Assembly: GCA_963383645.1 (NCBI GenBank)
Contig: OY726564.1
Location: forward strand, 112,332,040 to 112,396,039
From: Muscardinus avellanarius
Taxonomy: Eukaryota; Chordata; Mammalia; Rodentia; Gliridae
Length of the DNA: 64,000 nucleotides
Direction of reading: 5' to 3'
Below the pieces are notes generated by a model. That model saw nothing but the letters and a program-made list of their open reading frames with translations. It was not told the DNA's origin and ran no database searches. Positions 1 through 11,562 of the stretch are shown here, one piece after another. Each line of letters opens with the position of its first letter. The stretch's first letter is position 1. The translations under genes and the position numbers were made by a program.

Positions 1-545
1 ACCTTTGGGGGCCATTAGATACAACAGAACAGGGGCCAGACTCTGAGGGGTTTGTGGAGTAGAAATGGAATGTCGCTTTGGCAGCAGAGCACAGGGGCAT
101 GAGTGTGGCCACAAGGCTGCACCAATTCCTTAAGGTTCGCTGAACCTGAATTCTGAGATTCTTCTTCATTCAGGTAAGCAATGTGCTTCTAGAAATGAGG
201 ACTGCGAATGAGTCGGCAAAACTGCAGATCGGCCTGCTGCGGTGATGAGAACAGCTGCGTTCACACAGGGCTTTAGTTCCTGGATCCTGGGCTCAGGAGC
301 CCTATTACTGACTGATAGGGACGTTTCTGGTCCATCATTCAGTCTATAGCCCTAATTGGACCACACATTTTGTCATCTCACCCATAACAAACAACGTCCC
401 CACAATACAGATGCTTTTGAATGGCAGGGCGTCAAAATGGCGCTGGGGTTGGCAGTCAGTTTTTCTGAGAAGATGGCAATGAGATCTGCAGGTGTCTTAA
501 GTGGTCTCGTCACGTGGCTCCAGGCACCATTCCTTGTCGTCGCAG

Positions 546-677
546 GCCTTCTTCATCTCCCTGGAGGATTTATACGAAGGCTTTGACGCCTTCTGGCCCT
601 CTCTGGAATATAAAATATGGCTGAAGCTGGCTCTCAGCATTGCCTGCCAGTATTTCGAATCGAGCCTTGTTGATGTG
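546..677 (+). CDS. SLC9C2: SLC9C2 exon: end of the cyclic-nucleotide-binding domain
   Basis: A 132-base, phase 0/0 exon between a pyrimidine-rich acceptor ending CGCAG and a near-perfect donor GTAAGT. It codes 44 residues from AFFISLEDLYEGFD to SSLVDV. The aromatic, helical FWPSLEYKIWLKLAL stretch is typical of the C-helix that follows the cyclic-nucleotide beta-roll. The acceptor is the least certain edge, because the frame stays open upstream to about 501. Confidence 0.85.
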
Positions 678-3600
678 GTAAGTCATGTGATTAAAAGGAG
701 CATTAAGTTTAGGTATGGTAGTTTTTACATAGTGCATTTTGTATTTTCCAGACAAAGAAAGGAAAGTTTCTAAAATAAGGTTGCTAGCGTTAGCACTGCT
801 CTCAGAGCCTGACTCCCTCCAGGCCATCAGCCCTGTTCTTACAGTTATATCCCAAGCTACCTGCGGCCGCTCACGGAGGAAAAGAGCTCTTCATTCAGAT
901 GTTAAGGAGCAGATCTCCAAGAGCCACCCGAGTGGCTCCTGAACACAGTCGGGGTTTACTAATGGGCTGTTCCACCCATGTTAACATGAATCTCCTACCT
1001 TTCAAAATCTTTGTTGACTAATTCTCTTCTTCCATGAACTTTTCCTCCAAAGAATAGTGGTTCCAGTCTGTCCCTGGACTTGCACAATTTACCATCCCGT
1101 AATTGTATCCTATTTAAAAATTATTCTCACCCTTGCGATGAGTCAGGGAAGTCACTGGGAAGTGACCAATCTGAAGTTTGACAGTATTCACTGAACTGAG
1201 GGGCTGGGTATAAATGTGGATTGACAAGTGAGCAGGCCATACAAGCCACGTGGGTGGGTGGTGCCTGACTTCCTTCCTTCCTTCCTTCCTTCCTTCCTTC
1301 CTTCCTTCCTTTGCCCTCCATCCTTCCCTCCTTCTCCCCTCATTCTCTCATACTGGGGATTGAACCAAGGGTCACCCTATCTCCCAGCTATACCCCCAAG
1401 CTGCTGAGGCTGGCCTTGAACCTGGAATCCTCCTCTCTCAGCCTCCCAAGTACTGGGATTCCAGGCGTGCACCATCACCAGGCCAAATTTCCTCTTTAAT
1501 AAGGATAGCAGCCATTTTGAATTAGGCGCCCACACTAGTTTCAAAGGTTTTATCTTAACTACTTAGAGTTGCATTGACCCTATTTCCAAATCAGGTCAGA
1601 TTCTGAGGTATTGAGTGGTAGGACTTCAATTGAAGAACATGGGGTGGGGGCTCACTCTGCCCACAGCAACTCCTCTGGCTCCAAAGCCTTTGATTCTGAG
1701 CCTGAAAGTGTGGCTCGAACTCCATGTTTCCCTTAGTTTGGTTTTGACTTGTTATTGATTGTTTAGCTGTCGGAAAAGATATTTGTTTACAGCTAGGTAA
1801 AATCCCTGAATCTTTAAGACTGTTTTTTGTGCAAATAAAAATACAGCAATGGCTGGGTATGGTGGCACACGCTTGTAATCCCAGCATTCGGGAGGCTGAG
1901 ACAGGAGGATCGCAGTTCACGGGCAGCCTCAGCTACTTAGTGAGGCCCTTTGCAACTCAGTGAGACCCTGTTTCAAAATAAAGAAAAGAAAATAGGGCTG
2001 GGGGGGGGGATAGCTCGAAGGTAGAATGCTCCTGGGTTCCATCCCCAGTACCGAAAATAAATAAATAAATAAATAAATAAATAAATCCAACAACGCATAG
2101 CTGACCACCCAGCTGCGGCTCATGGATCTGGGCTGGACAGTCATTGCCCAGGGGTACAGGACAATCACACAAAATCTCTCAAGTGGGAAGCTCATCAGAG
2201 GCCTTTTAGAACTTTAATTCTTTCTCTTTATACTAGGATCTATGCTGAAAGAACTCGGCTAAATTAGGGAGTTCCACCCCACCCCCCACCCCCCGTGGTA
2301 CCAGAAATTGAACCCAGAGACATTTTCCCTCCAGACTATAATACCCCTAGCACCTTTCATATTCTTTTGTTTTGAAACAGGGTCTCACTAGGTTGCTGAC
2401 AGTCTTGCTAAGTTGCCGAGGCTGGTCTTGAACCTGTGATCCTCTTGTCTTGGCCTCCCAAGTATTGGGATCATAGGCCTATGCCACCACACTGGGCTTG
2501 TTTTCTTTTTGAAACCATGTGTCAGCTTGCATACTTTACAGAAAACTGTGATTTTATCGTAGGACTTGGAGTTTCAGAATTGTGTGGTGAACAATCACGT
2601 GTACGTGGAGACTTTATCCAGCTATAATGAAATGACTATTGATACCGTGACTATGAAAATCGTCATTGTTGTGTTTGGTAGTGTGATTGACAGTAAGACG
2701 GAGGAGCCGTATCTTGCCCCTTGCATCTTACCTAACACCTGTGAACAGGTAAGGAGCGTCACCAAGAGTCATTTGGCAGCGTGTGGTGGCTCACGCTGGA
2801 ACCCCAGTACTTGGGAGGCCAAAATTGGAGGGTCACAGGTTCAAGGACAGCCTCGGCAAGTAGTGAGACTCTCATCAGCCTGGAGAGACCCTGTTTCAAA
2901 AAAAGAATAAAATAAGGCTGGGGTATATCTTGGAGGTAGAGTGCCCCTGGGTTCCATCCACAGCGACACACACACACCGGGTTTTCACGGTGCCTGTGAT
3001 GGCGGTCACTTCTGAATTGCAAGAGAGGATTCTGAATGCTCCTAATGTGAAGGGCTGAGGGATGCTTGAGGTGATGAATGCGGCAGTTACCCCGGCCTGA
3101 CCATTAGCCCTGGGGGGCACGTACTGAAATGTCACACCATGCCTCACAAATATGCACAATTATTACGTACCAATTAAAGATGAAGAGATATGTAGAGATT
3201 TTTTATATTCATTTGTTTATTTTTATGTGGAACATACTGAAAATGGCATACGTCCAGGATATGCTTGGTGCCCTCTCCCCTCCCAACAGTGAGCGTCCAG
3301 GTTAAGATATGTAAACATGTTTACAAAAACAATAAACCCAGTAAGAGTAAGCAAAGGAAACAAACTCCAGCCAACCTATTCCCAAACAAATCACACCTGG
3401 GGAGCCCTGCAGCTCTTACCGGCCACTAAGCACGCACTAGAAGCGCCCCAGGGCTCTGCGTCCTCCGCTGTGGGGCCCTGGACGCAGGCGGTGCGGAGCG
3501 AGGGCCGGTTGCTCCCTGCTGCGCACCCCTGGCCAGGTTGGGGTGGGCCTGCCTGAGCAGGGACGGCGCGGTTCAGTTTTCCTAGTTCACACCGGGCAGT

Positions 3601-6600
3601 GATGGCAGGGGCGTCCCACACCATGACCACAAGGCTGCTAGGCCGGGATCTGCCACTGTGCTGCCACTGGGGGGCTGCAGAGACAGCTGAGAGCAGGTCC
3701 TGGGCCTGGGGCCCCATCGTGGGTGGGGAAGGTGCGAAGCCTGGGAGTGACTGGCCGTGGGAGAGGTAGAAACAAGGCCACTTCCGGTCCAAATCACCTG
3801 CTGAGGCCCCGGAGTGAGGGGAAGGAGCACCCATGGGTGTGGAGGACCAAGGGCCGCCAGAGAGCTGAGGTCTTCTTGATGGCGCAGTGAGTTTGTTCTC
3901 TTTGGGAAAGACACCTTCTGTTCGAACTGTGAAAAGTCATTGGTTTAACGAAAGGCTATATTCTAGAAAGTTCTAGAAAGTGAATCTGATTCTTTTATAA
4001 CATCCTTATTTTGTACCTTTTAACAATTCAGAGGATGAAGGTAATTTGAAGATTTAAAGGGTGTTTTTTTTTATTGGGGATTAAATTTAGGGCTTCCCGC
4101 ATGCCAGGCAAGTGCTTTATCACTGAGGGACCTCTCCGGCTCTTTTTTTTTTTTTTTTTTTTTTTTTGTGGTACTGGAAATGGAACCCAGGGGCATTCTA
4201 TCTCTGAGATACACCCCCCAGTCCTATTTTTTTTATTCTTTATTTTGAAATAGGGCCTCACTAAGTTGCAAAGGGCTTCACTAAGTAGCTGAGGCTGTCT
4301 GCAAATGGGATCCTCCTGTCTCAGCCTCTCAAGTACTGGGATTACAAGTGTGCACAACAACGCCGGCATTCCAGCTCTTTTTTAAAAAACAAGTTTTTAG
4401 TTTTTGTTTTTGTTCTTTTTGTACTGGGCATGAAACCCAAGGACATTCTACCTCTAAGCTCCACGACATCCCTTTTTTATTTTGAAACGGGGTCTTGCAA
4501 AGTTGTTGAGGTTCTTACTACATTGCTAAGGCTGGCCTTGAACCTGTGACCCTCCTGTCTCAGCCTCCCAAATACTGAGATGGCAGGAGTAATCTCAGTG
4601 ATTGCAGCAGTAATACAGTGGAGTGCACCACTGTACCTAGCTTAAAACAAATGTATTTATTTTCATTGTTTTACTTTTATCGGTGCATGTGATTATACAT
4701 CATAGTCAGGTTCAGAGGTGCACACGGGTCTTGGGCTGTTTTTCTCCATGTCCCACCCCCCCCCTTCCGGTACATCATAAAGAGACTGGAAATGATACCT
4801 TCATCCATGAGCACGAAGAGTCGGGACTGCTTCCTCCAGCAGTTCTTCCTTTATCCCGCCCCATCTTCTCCAATCCCCTTGCACGATTCTCTTGGTCTCT
4901 TCCCACTTATCCACAGTCCCTGCTGTTGCCTACTTTCTCTCTAGCTTCCACATATGAGGAAAAAGTACGGCCCTTGGCTGTCCAGGGCTGGCCGACCACC
5001 CGAGCACAACAGTTTCTAGCTTCATCCATTTTTCTGCAAATGACATGTTTGTTCTTCTTTATGGCTGAGTAGAATTCCATCCTGCGTCTATCGGCCACGT
5101 TTTTGTTAGCCGTTCATCTGCTGACAGACACCTAGGTTGGGCCCATAATTTGGCTACTGTGAATAAAACAAATTTATTTTGAGACAGGGTCTCCCTAATT
5201 TGCCCAGGTTGGCCTCCAAACTTGTGATCTGTAGCATGGGCCACCATATCTAGCTTAAATGTTCTTAACAAAACTGAAAATCTCTTTGGCTTTGAAACAA
5301 AGGGAGGGACTAAGAGGCCGGGGCAACAGGAATAACGTGTACAACACTGCCTGCCAGGAGCCCAGGTTTGGAGTCAGGAAAACGGGTTTAAATCCTGACC
5401 CTCATGCCCACCCCACCCGGTGCATGAGCACAGGCAGGCTCCTAGCCACTCTGACCTCCCACTCCCTCCTTAGTAAGATAGGGATAACGGCGGCAGCCGT
5501 CTTTCCAGGTTGGCGTGAGGGTTGCATGGGATGACGTGCAGCATGTAGAAAGAATAGCTGTAGCGGGCGCGGTGGCCACGCTTGTGATCTCTGTATTGAG
5601 AGCCTGAGACAGAAGGATCGCGGTTCGCGGACAGCCTCAGCTACTTAGTGAGGCCCTCTGCAACTCAGTGAGACCCTGTTGCAAAATAAAGAATAAAAAA
5701 TAGGGCTGGGGGTGTAGCTCAGAGGTAGAATGCCCCTGGTTTCTATCCCCAGTACCAAAACCCCCCAAATAAAGCAAAAGAAAAAAAAAGAAAGGAAGAA
5801 TGAAAGAAAGAAAGGAAGGATAGCTGTAGTTATCACGTGTCTGCTGCTGGCACCGTGGGAGGTGGGTTTCGTGGTATATGAAGCGAAAGCTCTGAGACAG
5901 GGAGACAGTCCTGCCATCCTGGGAGGCTGGGCCTCAAGCCCTTGATCTTCAGTCCGGGAGTAAAAGTAAGTCAGCGTTTGCTGGGGATTCCCAGGTTCCT
6001 TACAAGAAAGGTGTAGACATTCCCTCTCTGGTTTCTATAAATATGCAAAAGACAATTAGTTGGTCCAAGACTTCTTGAAACAACATCAGAGAGGATTTCA
6101 CAGGAAAAAGGAGGACTGAGGAAGAAAACAGTTCAAACAGTGCTCGGCCTCCAGGGAGGTGCCGCCACCCACCCCACCACAGTGTAGGGAGGTGCCGCCA
6201 CCCACCCACCATAGTGCCGGAGCAGGCGGCGGCAGGGCCTGGGGAGCACCAAGCACTGTGCGCATGTCCATGTCACTTTAAACCTCAGGATGATGAGAAT
6301 TACAGTGCACCAATAAAAAAAAATTAAGAAGGGGGAAAAAAGGTAATCTTAGGTTTGAGACCCAGTTCTAGGTTTTGGCTTATTTTTTATATTTTTTGGA
6401 GAAATGGGGAAGAGCCTTTGGGATCAAAGAAGGCTCTTTTGACTAGTTTTGACTTTTTCCTTTTAGGTTCAGGGAACTGCAGAATTAAGCAAGTTGCTGA
6501 TAATCCAGGCAGCTGGGGAGCCCACCAAGAATGATACCTCCAGTGCCTCGGGTAAGAGTGGCTTTTTAGTGCGAGAAAAGCCACTGAGCCAGACCCCGGG

Positions 6601-8695
6601 AGGGTAGAATTCATTCAGCTCTGAGACTGAGATGGTGCTCTGAGCGGGCGGACATTGTGTGGATTTCTCTCCCCTCCTGGGGCCCACACTGGCTGCCTGT
6701 GGTTTTGGGGGGGCCGCCGGTCAGAGACTCCAGACATGGAATCCACGTGTCTCTGTCTTCTCCAGTGTCTCTCTCCATCCCCAACAGGAGAGCAGCTTTA
6801 ATCCTGTCCTCTGGTCCTGCCCTGGTATGCTGCGGCCACACACTGCTGTTGGGGTGGTGTAGGCACCCACGGGGGAGGAGCGCCTCTCCCACCCGGGTCC
6901 AGGGACGGGGAACTGTTTGCGCTCAGCAACCACAGGGGATCTGGAACCAGACCCCTGCTCTTTGAGTATCCTGAACCACGGTCACAGCCACAAGTCAATG
7001 ATTGGCAGCCAGTATGGAGGCACACACCTGTAATCCCTGTACTTGGGAGGCTGAGACAGGAGGATCACAGGTTCCAGGCCAGCCTCAGAAACTTTGCGAG
7101 ACCCTGTATCAAATTTTAAAAAATAAGCTGGGCGTGGTGGCACACGCTTGTAATCCCAGCATTTGGGAGGCTGAGACAGGAGGATCGTGGTTGGTGGACA
7201 GCCTCAGCTATTTAGTGAGGCCCTCTGCAACTCAGTGAGACCCTGTTTCAAAATAAAGAAGAAAAAATAGGGCTGGGATGTAGCTCGGAGGTAGAATACC
7301 CCTGGGTTCTATCTCCAGTACTGCAAAATAAATAAATAAAAATAAAAAGATAAAAAGGACTGGGGATGGAGCTCAGAGGTAGAATGACTTCAGGGTGGAA
7401 TCCCCTATCACAAATTTAAAAAATGCAGATTTTGAGGTTTTCATGATAAAAAGAGAAGGCCGGTGGACACCCAGCCTCGTTTCCACGTGGTGGCAGTCAG
7501 CTGGGCAGCGTGGCTTGTGCCCAGGGGACGCGTGCTCTCTCCCATTGCCACCGCCCCCACCCGCCCTCCGGCACAGCCCGCCTGAGGTGCCTGTGGGACC
7601 TGCCCGTTGGCGTTTGGCTTCCTCAGCCTGCGTGGGCTCCGGAGGCCCGCTGAAGGCCTCGGAGGGAGACAGTGCGGGGCCACTTGTGGGAGAGAGGGAG
7701 CGCGGAGGCCCGGAGGGAGGCCTGGAAGGAGGCCCGGAGGGAGGCCAGAGCCAACCGGAGCCTTCCCCTCTGCCTCCCTTTCACTTCTAATGTCCTCTTT
7801 TCTCCCATGCACGCGTCTGGTTCGCCTCAGCGGGCAGCGGCCTCCGCGTAAGCAAGAAAGAATACAGCTGGAAGAGAAAGGACGCGGTAATCACCTTTGG
7901 CACTGGGAATCGATTTTTTTCCCTTTGGTGAACATTAGACTACACGGCTAAAAGAAATCGTGGGGCCCAGGAGGGAGATGCGGGTGGTGAGGAAGGAGAC
8001 TTCAGCTGCCACGCACCAGTGCGGCCGAGCTGGGAAGCTCCTCTGGTTTCTTTACAAATTAAAAATCGCAGGATATTTCTAAAAGATGCAATTTGGCCCA
8101 CCCAGTCGTCCCCTCCCCAGTCTCTTGGGTACTGCGGGATGAGGGATGGGGAGGGATATCCGTCCTGCACGGATTTAGACACAAGTGCCCGGCGTCTGTG
8201 CTTCCCCACCTGGGGTGCGCATTCGTGGTGGATGTGGGGTGCTGTCCAGGGCCCGTGGAGCCACAGGCTGACCCACAGGCATCTGCCTAGAGTACGAGTT
8301 TTAAGTGGAGATCTCTGGGTTATTTAAAGCATTTTACATTAGAATGGAGATTATGGAGTAGGAGGGCATATTTGTATGGATTTTTAGCCAGGCGTGGTGG
8401 TACATGCCTGTCATCCCAGTCCAAGAGAGGCTGAGACAGGAGGATCACAGGAGACCAGCCTCAGCAACGTGGGGGGACTCTCAGCAACCTTGCGAGATCC
8501 TGTTTCAAAAGAAAACATAAAAAAGGGTGGGAGGAGCCCAGCGTGGTGGCGCAGGCTTGTAATCCCAGCATTACAGGAGGGTCGCAGGTTCATGGCCAGC
8601 CTCACCTACTTAGTGAGACCCTGTTTTAAAATAAAGAATAAAAAATAGGGTTGGGGGTATAGCTTGGAGGTGGAATGCCCCTGGGTTCCATTCCC

Positions 8696-8741
<46 letters not shown>

Positions 8742-10284
8742 GTGGGAAGTGTAGCTCAGAGGAAGAAAGCCTTTGGGTTCAATCTTTAGTACTACACCCC
8801 TAAAATTAATTTTTGCATGAAAATTTAAGACTAAGAGACTTCAAAACTTTTTTTTTTTTTTTTAAATGGAGAGTCATGAACATTCCCAGATCTTTTCAGT
8901 GATGACGGCTAATGTAGAGGAGGTGGGGAACCCTTCCCTAGGGTGGGGAGGGAGAGGGGCTTGGCAAGCTGGCCTGGGCAGAGCAGAGGCGAGGCCGGTG
9001 GCGTGGTGGGACTGCCCGAGAAGCTCTGGCTTCTGGGGTCCCTGCCAGCTCTTCCAACAAAGCTCCTTTGGGGCGGGGTCCCCTGCTGGGTGGAGTGGCG
9101 GAACAGAAGTATTGGTTGCTAGGCAAATGTCGACGTAGCCAGTCAGCAGTGATAAAGCTCAGGATGAGCTTCGGGGATACTTGGGGCCCTCCCACCGTCT
9201 AGTCTTTAACAGCTAGATGCCAAGTCGCCCCAGATATACATGCCCTGTAAGGAAAAATGATTTGCTGGGAGGTGCATCTTTAAGAGAAGTCCCAACCCAA
9301 CCAGAGAGCCACCCTAAGGCCCTAAGAGACACTTGAGTCTCACTGCTGTGCTCTAAGAGCGGCCAGTGGGTTGTGGTGCGTTTAACCAGGGTCCAGGCCG
9401 GGGATGGGGGTGTGGGGAGTTGGAGTCACCTTGAACAAGGCCAGGGTCAATAGTTCTTTAAACAAAGTGACAGCCCTTTTTAGGTAACCCTCCTAGGGTC
9501 ATCTCCTTTCTCCTACAGAGACTGTTTCATGAGTGACAAAACTAATTAATGAGAGTCAAATAATTGAGCTTTTTTTTTTTTTTTGTAGCTGTCTTTTCCA
9601 GGACCCTTTATTTAAAAAACAAAACAAACAAACAAACAAAAAAAAAAACATTCAGCCAGGCATGGTGGTGCACACTTGTAGTCCTGTGCCTGGGAGGCTG
9701 AGACAGGAGGATCGCAGTTTGCGGCCAGCCTAAGTTCCTTAGTCCTCCGCAACTTAGTGAGACTCTTTCAAAATAAAGAATAAAAATAGGGCTTGGATGT
9801 AGCTTGAGGTTGAATGCCCCTGGGTTCAATTCCAGTACCGCAAAAAAAAAAAAAAAAATTTTATTTTATTCCGCTAATTTGTGAAAGAAGTTTCGTTACC
9901 CTGCAATCAATCGTAGTTACCTGGAAATTAACTTGCATATACTCTTCTCCCTCCCTTTACACGCCCCTTGGCGACTTCTCCAATTGAACTGACATAGTAT
10001 TTCTTTACATGGGACTTATCATACCGCATCACTCAAAGCCTTTAATGTGCATGGTATTTTAAGGGGGAATGTTAAGTCCAGATAAAAAAATAGCAATTGT
10101 TCAGTAGGTCTTTTTTCTTCTTCTTTTGGGTTCCATTTAACAGTCAAAGATGTTTTTCTTGAAATGTTCAGACTGTAATGTTTTACTTTTGATATTCTTT
10201 GATAGCTGGAAACTGGTTACCACTTCAGGAAAGGATATCAATGAAGCGAACAGAATGTGGGAAGTCAGCTGGAGGCCGAGGTAA
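546..10284 (+). CDS. SLC9C2: SLC9C2 (sperm-type Na+/H+ exchanger family, NHE11), last four coding exons
   Basis: Four exons splice in frame (546-677, 2563-2748, 6467-6551, 10229-10284) into the last 152 or so residues of SLC9C2; the rest of the gene lies to the left of the window. Junctions are canonical: phase 0, phase 0, phase 1, with donors GTAAGT, GTAAGG and GTAAGA. Diagnostic peptides are LEYKIWLKLALSIACQYFES, FQNCVVNNHVYVETLSSYNE, KTEEPYLAPC and VQGTAELSKLLIIQAA, which match the C-terminal region of SLC9C2 as I remember it. The family joins an Na+/H+ exchanger membrane domain, a voltage-sensor-like domain and a cyclic-nucleotide-binding domain; the part seen here is the end of the nucleotide-binding domain and the cytoplasmic tail. 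In human this gene is convergent with PRDX6, as here. No frame break is seen. The identity is firm; the exact last exon is less so. Confidence 0.92.
1351..1484 (-). repeat. B1-dID-like SINE, truncated
   Basis: Antisense copy lacking most of the linker, preceded by a (TTCC)n tract at 1270-1312 that occupies the position of its A-rich tail. Confidence 0.8.
1850..2086 (+). repeat. B1-dID-like SINE with (AAAT)n tail
   Basis: Complete element: 7SL-like start TGGCTGGGTATGGTGGCACA, ID-like end GGTTCCATCCCCAGTACC, then (AAAT)n to 2086. It lies in the SLC9C2 intron between the first two exons in the window. Confidence 0.88.
2294..2500 (-). repeat. B1-dID-like SINE
   Basis: Antisense, about full length, ending only about 60 bases before the SLC9C2 exon at 2563. 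Confidence 0.85.
2563..2748 (+). CDS. SLC9C2: SLC9C2 exon: cytoplasmic tail
   Basis: A 186-base exon (62 codons, phase 0/0) with acceptor TTATCGTAG and donor CAG|GTAAGG. It begins DLEFQNCV and ends PNTCEQ, continuing VDV from the previous exon without a gap. A SINE begins only about 27 bases past the donor (near 2775), so the splice site sits at the edge of repeat sequence. Confidence 0.93.
2775..2980 (+). repeat. B1-dID-like SINE
   Basis: Sense copy starting about 27 bases past the SLC9C2 donor and ending in a short (CA)n. Confidence 0.85.
3170..4055. other. SLC9C2 intron, no repeat recognised; GC-rich 3410-3880
   Basis: I found no exon or known repeat. The central part is rich in GC with scattered CpG and stands out against the AT-rich surroundings, but no promoter element is convincing. 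Confidence 0.5.
4066..4142 (-). repeat. ID-like monomer
   Basis: Reads, on the minus strand, as a plain ID element: CACTTGCCTGGCATGCGGGA after the A-box region. It has the tRNA-derived part only, not the B1 part, so it differs from the composite SINEs. Confidence 0.7.
4141..4372 (-). repeat. B1-dID-like SINE with poly(T)
   Basis: Antisense full copy whose tail is a 25-base T run adjoining the ID monomer to its left. Confidence 0.85.
4415..4640 (-). repeat. B1-dID-like SINE, diverged
   Basis: Antisense, older copy with a short internal duplication in the B1 part (GAGATGGCAGGAGTAATCTCAG). Confidence 0.75.
4640..5165 (-). mobile_element. L1 3' end fragment
   Basis: Minus-strand L1 ORF2 end and 3' UTR: the plus strand shows CTTTATGGCTGAGTAGAATTC and ATTATACATCATAGTC, the reverse of the usual L1 tail. 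5' truncated. Confidence 0.75.
5350..5552 (+). repeat. MIR SINE relic
   Basis: Ancient MIR order is visible: GTTTGGAGTCAGGAAA, GGTTTAAATCCTGACC, TAGTAAGATAGGGATAA, GTGAGGGTTGCATGGGATGA. Confidence 0.65.
5564..5819 (+). repeat. B1-dID-like SINE with GA-rich tail and target duplication
   Basis: Flanked by ATAGCTGTAG at 5554-5563 and 5820-5829. The tail is an expanded AAAGAAAGG tract. Confidence 0.88.
6245..6345 (+). mobile_element. Short L1 3' terminus
   Basis: Ends ATTACAGTGCACCAATAAAA with an A-rich tail, the same terminus as the longer L1 elements in the window. Confidence 0.6.
6467..6551 (+). CDS. SLC9C2: SLC9C2 exon: penultimate coding exon
   Basis: An 85-base exon, phase 0 in and phase 1 out. 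The acceptor has a strong pyrimidine run (GACTTTTTCCTTTTAG) and the donor is GGTAAGAG. It codes VQGTAELSKLLIIQAAGEP and then KNDTSSAS plus the first base of a glycine or alanine codon. The joined peptide CEQ-VQGT matches the family. Confidence 0.92.
7005..7405 (+). repeat. Cluster of B1-dID SINE pieces
   Basis: A B1-like left monomer (7005-7125), a full SINE (7127-7330) and an isolated ID-like right part (about 7356-7405). The order suggests that the full SINE inserted into the A-rich linker of an older copy and split it. Confidence 0.75.
7490..7850. other. GC-rich island in SLC9C2 intron with GGAGG-rich repeats
   Basis: A CpG-containing GC-rich block. From about 7690 to 7750 there are imperfect tandem units of the form GGAGGCCCGGAGGGAG. 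Frames are open on both strands only because stops are scarce; no exon is supported. Confidence 0.5.
8387..8800 (+). repeat. B1-dID SINE pieces with (AC)n
   Basis: A B1-like monomer (8387-8520), a full SINE (8537-8700), (AC)20 at 8701-8740, then an ID-like right part (8741-8805). This again looks like one SINE inserted within another. Confidence 0.78.
9650..9858 (+). repeat. B1-dID-like SINE
   Basis: Sense copy with a pure A tail (9841-9858), starting after an A-rich run at 9616-9650. Confidence 0.85.
10229..10284 (+). CDS. SLC9C2: SLC9C2 last coding exon (preferred acceptor)
   Basis: Splicing to CACTTCAG|GA completes a glycine codon and gives GKDINEANRMWEVSWRPR before TAA at 10282-10284. 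The GKDIN start resembles the GKNIN near the end of human SLC9C2 as I remember it, which is why this acceptor is preferred; the tail here is about ten residues longer. A second acceptor at TTTGATAG (exon start 10206) is also phase-compatible and keeps a different frame open to TAA at 10367-10369. Confidence 0.65.
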
Positions 10285-10785
10285 CAGCTTGCCTCAGTTG
10301 CTGAAGCACCGCCTGGCACGCTTTGCTCAGGAACTGCTCAAACAGTGCACTGCTGCGTTTATTTTGTAAGCAAGTGATTTTTTAGTAGTTGCATTATACT
10401 CGAGATGTTCACAGTTCTTCAGGGTAATATACTTAAAACTTGTGGCCTACCAAATGAGCCCCTCTTCTGACTGAGGGCAAGTGTTAAGAGAGTAAGTTGT
10501 TGAATATGTTGTACAGTTAGTGTACTGCAGTCTAAAGCATAGGAGATGTAATTTTTATTTGTGAAATTGCTATAATTAGTGGCGCTCTAATGTTTTCAAA
10601 GTGGTTATTATCCCCTCCCCAGCTTAGTAAGCATTAAGCAGGGGAACTACGTTCTACAATGTTGGCCACTGAAATCAAAGGCTAGGAGAGACTGTCATTC
10701 TTCCATTGCACAGTGCTGTCTAATGTCGTCACTTTATGTCTTATTTTTAAAAGTTCAATAAAGTTAAATGCTGTGGTTGACTGTT
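10285..10785 (+). other. SLC9C2: SLC9C2 3' UTR
   Basis: About 500 bases of non-repeat, AT-rich sequence between the stop and the region just past the AATAAA signal. A new SINE starts at about 10808, just beyond the expected cleavage site. Confidence 0.65.
10757..10762 (+). terminator. Poly(A) signal of SLC9C2
   Basis: Canonical AATAAA followed within 30 bases by a GT-rich stretch (TGCTGTGGTTGACTGTTTAG), the usual downstream element. It is the first AATAAA after the proposed stop codon. Confidence 0.75.
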
Positions 10786-10807
10786 TAGTTTTTAGAACCC
10801 ATTATTC

Positions 10808-11022
10808 TTAGGCTGGGCGTGGTGGTGCACACTTGTAATCCCAGCATTCGGGAGACGGAGACTGAAGGTTCGAGGTTTGCAGACATCCTCAGCTACTTGG
10901 CGAGGTCCTTCGCAACTCAGTGAGACCCTGTTTCAAAAAATATTAAGATTAAAAAATAGGACCAGGGTTGTAGCTGGGAGGTAGATGCCCCTGGGTTCCA
11001 TCCTCAGTACCCCCCCACACCC
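10808..11022 (+). repeat. B1-dID-like SINE
   Basis: Full copy just past the SLC9C2 cleavage region. Confidence 0.85.
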
Positions 11023-11374
11023 ATTATTCTTTTTCATCTCAATATGACTTTGAAAGAATATATAATATTGTAGGGAAAATCATAGTAGAGGTAAGAATAC
11101 GAGGAACTATAAAAGTCAAGCTCTTGGCCATTTACGAACCTCATCTTTGGAACACTTGCATGTCAGGAAGTAGCAGGTGTGGCTGCGGATCGCAGAAACC
11201 TGACTGTAGGAGCAAAGCCATCAGACGCTCATTTTCCTGGTCTATGTCTGGGGACAGGCAGGCGGGACTGGAGCAGCCGTGTGAGGGTGTCATTATGAAC
11301 TCAGGCTTCTTACTAGCCTCCGGGAAAAGATGAGGATTTGCCTTTGACTTGGCCAGTGTGTGTGTGTGTGTGAG

Positions 11375-11562
11375 TGACACTAGGGGCATTTGACCTCCGA
11401 GTTATACCCCCAACCTTATTTTTTTATTCCTTATTTTGAAACAGGTCTCACTAAGTTGCAGAGGGCCTCACTAAGTAGCTGAGGCTGGCCAGGAACCTGC
11501 GACCCTCCTGTCTCAGCCTCTGAAGTACAGGATTACAAGCATGCGCCACCATGCCTGGCGTG
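11375..11562 (-). repeat. B1-dID-like SINE
   Basis: Antisense copy with a short (TG)n at 11358-11372 in the tail position. Confidence 0.82.

Noticed and set aside
1850..2056. tRNA gene from the ID-like part of SINEs
   Set aside because: The A and B box relics are those of a tRNA-derived SINE; no cloverleaf or functional tRNA end is present.
3391..3834. 147-codon minus-strand frame in an SLC9C2 intron
   Set aside because: GC-rich shadow frame; no splice sites or known domain.
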